NCBI GenBank assembly: GCA_018830845.1 | Contig: JAHJRS010000091.1 | Coordinates: 1 to 6,982, forward strand | Reading direction: 5' to 3' | Length of the DNA stretch: 6,982 nt | Origin: Nanobdellota archaeon | GTDB lineage: Archaea; Nanobdellota; Nanobdellia; Pacearchaeales; GW2011-AR1 | Shown here: positions 4,843-6,982 of the stretch, piece after piece | Layout of the letters: every line of letters begins with the position of its first letter | Numbering within the stretch: position 1 is the first letter of the stretch | The notes under the pieces: generated by a model | The model's input: the letters and a program-made list of their open reading frames with translations, nothing else | Told to the model about the DNA's origin: nothing | Database searches by the model: none | Made by a program: the position numbers and the translations under genes

Positions 4843-5316
4843 TTAATAATAAGCGGTGAAAACGACCTGAAGACTCTCAGAAAATACCTGAATTGAACCT
4901 TTATTTTGACTTGTCACACTCCCTTTTGAAAGAGTAACCAAATCAACCCCCTGATAAGAGGTCTTAAAGTTATACCCTTTCACAGGATAGTCCTCTCCTG
5001 TCTCCCATGAGTTGTCAACAATAAGGTAGGACGTCTGATTTAAAACTTCACAGGCCCGACTCCCGTCAAAGCACATCTCGTTGTTTGAACAGGCCCTTAC
5101 AAGGTCAAGGTAAGGAAGGTAATTAGTTTCAGAGTTCCTCGCACAGCTTGTGGTGTATTGAATAACTGACTGAATAAAGTCCTCCGTTTCATAGTTTCCA
5201 ACCTCATCCCCTGAGTTGCTTATTGAAAAGGAGATAAAAATAAGTATAAGTATTGAAACTATAATTACAATTATCCCAAAACCTACAAGTTCTGACTGCG
5301 CTTTTTTACTCATCAT
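4843..5316 (-). CDS. Pilin/archaellin-like secreted protein, last gene of operon
   Basis: This 157-residue protein is probably a surface filament or pseudopilin subunit. MMSKKA then QSELVGFG followed by a long hydrophobic helix (about 12-32, IIVIIVSILILIFISFSI) matches an archaeal class III (type IV prepilin) signal. Cleavage would fall after Ala6, leaving QSEL with a Glu at position 3 of the mature protein. The outer domain (about 35-157) has four Cys (58, 76, 82, 89), one N-glycosylation sequon (NQT, 93-95) and ends in beta-rich segments. The start overlaps the previous stop in ATGATGA, so it is translationally coupled; a second Met immediately follows. No family beyond pilin-like is recognised. 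The signal type is a good call, the filament role an inference. Confidence 0.7.
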   Translation of the reverse strand: MMSKKAQSELVGFGIIVIIVSILILIFISFSISNSGDEVGNYETEDFIQSVIQYTTSCARNSETNYLPYLDLVRACSNNEMCFDGSRACEVLNQTSYLIVDNSWETGEDYPVKGYNFKTSYQGVDLVTLSKGSVTSQNKGSIQVFSESLQVVFTAYY

Positions 5317-5819
5317 TTGAATTTCACCATCAACCTTGCAATTTCACATTTATTGTAAAAAGATCCCCCTGCCCTCTCTTTTCTGCAAAGTGAAACAAAG
5401 GTTGAAGTGTAAACGCCGGGACCTCCATCATCAAAAATTGTCAGGCTGCCGCAGTCCGGGTATGAACCAGAAGTGCAAACAACACTTGATTCAGGATAAA
5501 CTTTTACTATCTGTATTCCATCAACCCCAAAGATTTCCTTAAAATCATTTATGTTTGACTTTAAGACAAAAGCCTTGTCAAAGTCAACGCAATTTATTTT
5601 CTCGGTTCCAAAAGCGCTTCCGCACGCAAATTCAGGAAAGTCCGCAAGTTGTGAAACGAGAAGAATTGCCCTCTCCCTTTCAAGTTCTGACCTAGTCTGG
5701 CTAAGGCCTGATAAAGTGAACATTAAAACAAAGAGCCCCACAAACACAAAGAATATCGTAAGACCAATAATCAAGAAAGCCATCTGCTGAATTTTAACCT
5801 GTCCTGATTTAAATTTCAT
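5313..5819 (-). CDS. Pilin-like, Cys-rich membrane-anchored protein
   Basis: This 168-residue protein starts MKFKSG then QVKIQQMAFLIIGLTIFFVFVG, a short basic leader, a possible prepilin cleavage site after Gly6 and one long hydrophobic helix (about 12-36). A charged helix follows (QTRSELERERAILLVSQLADFPEFAC), as expected for the alpha-helical spine of a minor pilin. The outer domain has six Cys (66, 77, 115, 123, 145, 158), enough for three disulfides. Both flanking overlaps are 4 nt (ATGA), so it is coupled to the phosphatase-like gene before it and the second pilin-like gene after it. If it is not processed by a prepilin peptidase it would be a simple N-anchored surface protein. The name is descriptive only. 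Confidence 0.65.
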   Translation of the reverse strand: MKFKSGQVKIQQMAFLIIGLTIFFVFVGLFVLMFTLSGLSQTRSELERERAILLVSQLADFPEFACGSAFGTEKINCVDFDKAFVLKSNINDFKEIFGVDGIQIVKVYPESSVVCTSGSYPDCGSLTIFDDGGPGVYTSTFVSLCRKERAGGSFYNKCEIARLMVKFK

Positions 5820-6253
5820 TTTAGCCCCCCTACAAATTCTTTTACTTTTTTTTCTATAAGAAGAACTGAATTTCGAATTACTTTGCGGGGGTTTTTGTCT
5901 TTTTTTCTTATGTCCGGAATTTTCCAGAGAACGATTTTTCCCCTGAAAGCAACTTCATTGTCAAACATAGAAATAGGGATGTCATTTGCAACAACCACAA
6001 GAATGTCCGTTTTTTTCAAAAGCGAGGAATTCAAACTCTTGGACTTTTTGTTAAACCTTAACCCTAATTTTTTTGCCTCACTTTTTTCAATTTTGTAATT
6101 TTTGTTGTTTTTATAATCCTCTTTTTTGTAAGAAATAAGTCCTGCACTCTCTGCCTTGTAATTTTTATTTTTGTTTAATCTTTTAAAAAACTCCTGAGCA
6201 ATCTGGCTTCTGAAAACATTGTGCCTGCAAACAAACAAAATATTTTTTACCAT
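5816..6253 (-). CDS. Low-molecular-weight protein tyrosine phosphatase-like protein
   Basis: This cytoplasmic protein has the LMW-PTP/arsenate reductase fold. From the ATG at 6253 it begins MVKNILFVCRHNVFRSQIAQEF. The P-loop is C-RHNVF-R-S, fitting CX5R-S, although the usual CxGNxCRSPMA is altered: the second Cys is Phe and the Gly is His, so a Cys-Cys redox pair as in arsenate reductase is absent. Then come KAESAGL, a lysine-rich insert, KKLGLRF and TDILVVVAND (the usual DxIxxM region). Next is VLWKIPDI, whose Asp matches the general acid of the DP loop. A GTG at 6262 would add three residues; the ATG is preferred because AGGGTG lies six bases upstream. It overlaps the previous gene by 7 nt and the next by 4 nt, in an operon with secreted and pilin-like proteins. 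Its substrate is unknown; a phosphorylated pilus or envelope factor is speculation. Confidence 0.8.
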   Translation of the reverse strand: MVKNILFVCRHNVFRSQIAQEFFKRLNKNKNYKAESAGLISYKKEDYKNNKNYKIEKSEAKKLGLRFNKKSKSLNSSLLKKTDILVVVANDIPISMFDNEVAFRGKIVLWKIPDIRKKDKNPRKVIRNSVLLIEKKVKEFVGGLK

Positions 6254-6982
6254 AGTCTGCACCCTGAATTCCTGTTTATTGAGTTTATCATGCCCGCCTG
6301 GCTTTCAAGAAAATTTAAATTCTGTGAATTTTGGAATCCGGAAAGGTCGGAATTAAATGCCAGAAGAAGCGAACTAACTGAGGAATCACATCCAATATTA
6401 TTTAAAAGAGAAAGGGATTTTTCATAATAAAGGCCTGAGAGTTCTTTTGTTCTTTTCATTAATCTTGAAACTTCACACTCATAATTTATATTGTCAGAAA
6501 AAATTGCCCCATACATTAAAGAGTCCGTTGCAAAGTGCATTGTATTCCCCCCCTTTCGAACTGTTCTTCCGGTGTAATCAACGTTTATTTCACAGCCCAT
6601 TTCACCTCCAAAACAAACTTTTGTGGAAGAGGCCGGGCAGTCGCTGAATTTAAAATTCGGAGCGTTAAGATTTAAGAGTTCACGCCTGACTTCATTTGGT
6701 GCTCCAAGAAAGCAATAAGTTTCTTGTGAGTTTAAAACATAAATTAAATTTGAAACTTTAAAAGGGAATTCAAACTCTTTAGCGAAAACAAAAAATTCCT
6801 TTCCTTCAAGGGGGTTCGGGGAAAAGAGATATTTGTTTGTTGAGCTAATTCCCACTCCTGACTCAGACCACTCGTCCCTTACTTTCTCCCTTATTGTTAA
6901 GGTAAGGCTTCCAAAATTCACAAACGAGTCGCAACTGTTTTCTATTCTTGACTCAACAGGCAAAGTAAGTGTTATTGACCTT
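6247..6982 (-). CDS. Cys-rich secreted-type protein, 5' end outside window
   Basis: The frame is open to the window edge; the first visible residues are RSITLTLPVESRIENSC. A TTG at 6963 is possible but nothing marks it as the true start, so the gene is treated as truncated at its 5' end. About 245 residues are visible, with eight Cys spread throughout, beta-rich segments (LTLTIREKV, FEFPFKVSNLIYVL) and a helical C-terminal third (EVSRLMKRTKELSGLYYEKSLSLLNNIG). Cys spacing and composition resemble the two pilin-like proteins downstream, so an extracellular domain behind an N-terminal membrane anchor (not visible) is likely. It overlaps the phosphatase-like gene by 7 nt and is the first visible gene of the operon. 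No family recognised. Confidence 0.7.
   Translation of the reverse strand, partial: RSITLTLPVESRIENSCDSFVNFGSLTLTIREKVRDEWSESGVGISSTNKYLFSPNPLEGKEFFVFAKEFEFPFKVSNLIYVLNSQETYCFLGAPNEVRRELLNLNAPNFKFSDCPASSTKVCFGGEMGCEINVDYTGRTVRKGGNTMHFATDSLMYGAIFSDNINYECEVSRLMKRTKELSGLYYEKSLSLLNNIGCDSSVSSLLLAFNSDLSGFQNSQNLNFLESQAGMINSINRNSGCRLW

Noticed and set aside
5336..6647. Plus-strand ORFs opposite the pilin-like operon
   Set aside because: Each is fully covered by a better-supported minus-strand gene with overlapping operon spacing; products show no protein-like pattern.
6247..6963. Complete gene starting at the TTG at 6963
   Set aside because: The frame continues open to the window edge and no signal peptide or anchor follows the TTG, so a start beyond the window is more likely.
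1..6982. CRISPR array, tRNA, rRNA or insertion sequence
   Set aside because: No regularly spaced direct repeats, cloverleaf, rRNA-like tract or transposase was seen on either strand.

Overview
The window looks like the chromosome of a small-genome archaeon, most likely a DPANN lineage of the Woesearchaeota/Pacearchaeota type. The basis is a methanococcal/DPANN-style S-layer protein, archaeal TATA-box promoters, U-tract terminators, a DUF2683/RelE toxin-antitoxin pair, an HVO_A0114-type winged-helix protein and class III/type IV pilin-like signal sequences. Lineage is inferred from protein style; no rRNA is present to confirm it.

Left (1-2887): one large S-layer gene on the minus strand, closed by a poly-U terminator at the window edge. 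Upstream is a roughly 300-400 nt region without an ORF that is rich in inverted repeats. Wobble pairs and a GNRA loop indicate it is a structured RNA read on the minus strand, in the direction of the S-layer gene. It also contains alternative pairings and a possible Shine-Dalgarno sequestering arrangement. This leader is the best candidate here for an undescribed regulatory element. An AT-rich promoter area at about 2842-2853 may serve both the leader and the divergent gene to its right.

Middle (2888-4186, plus strand): a small winged-helix regulator; directly behind it, in the +1 frame, an open frame for a two-helix membrane protein that has no normal start codon; then a NYN/PIN-like nuclease gene. 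The nuclease leader holds a 10-bp hairpin that buries a near-perfect Shine-Dalgarno sequence, followed by a three-codon mini-ORF. The nuclease gene ends inside a 13-bp inverted repeat that probably serves as a bidirectional terminator for the convergent genes.

Right (4187-6982, minus strand): a type II toxin-antitoxin pair (DUF2683 antitoxin, then RelE-like toxin, 1 nt apart) behind an extremely AT-rich promoter with palindromes. Upstream of it is a tightly packed operon with overlapping ends: a Cys-rich secreted-type protein (5' end outside the window), a low-molecular-weight protein tyrosine phosphatase-like protein, and two Cys-rich pilin-like proteins. By eye, this operon and the S-layer gene are less AT-rich than the toxin-antitoxin and nuclease genes, which look like accessory or acquired material. 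The window therefore holds two cell-surface loci (S-layer and pilin-like operon) separated by a defence/stress-type cassette.
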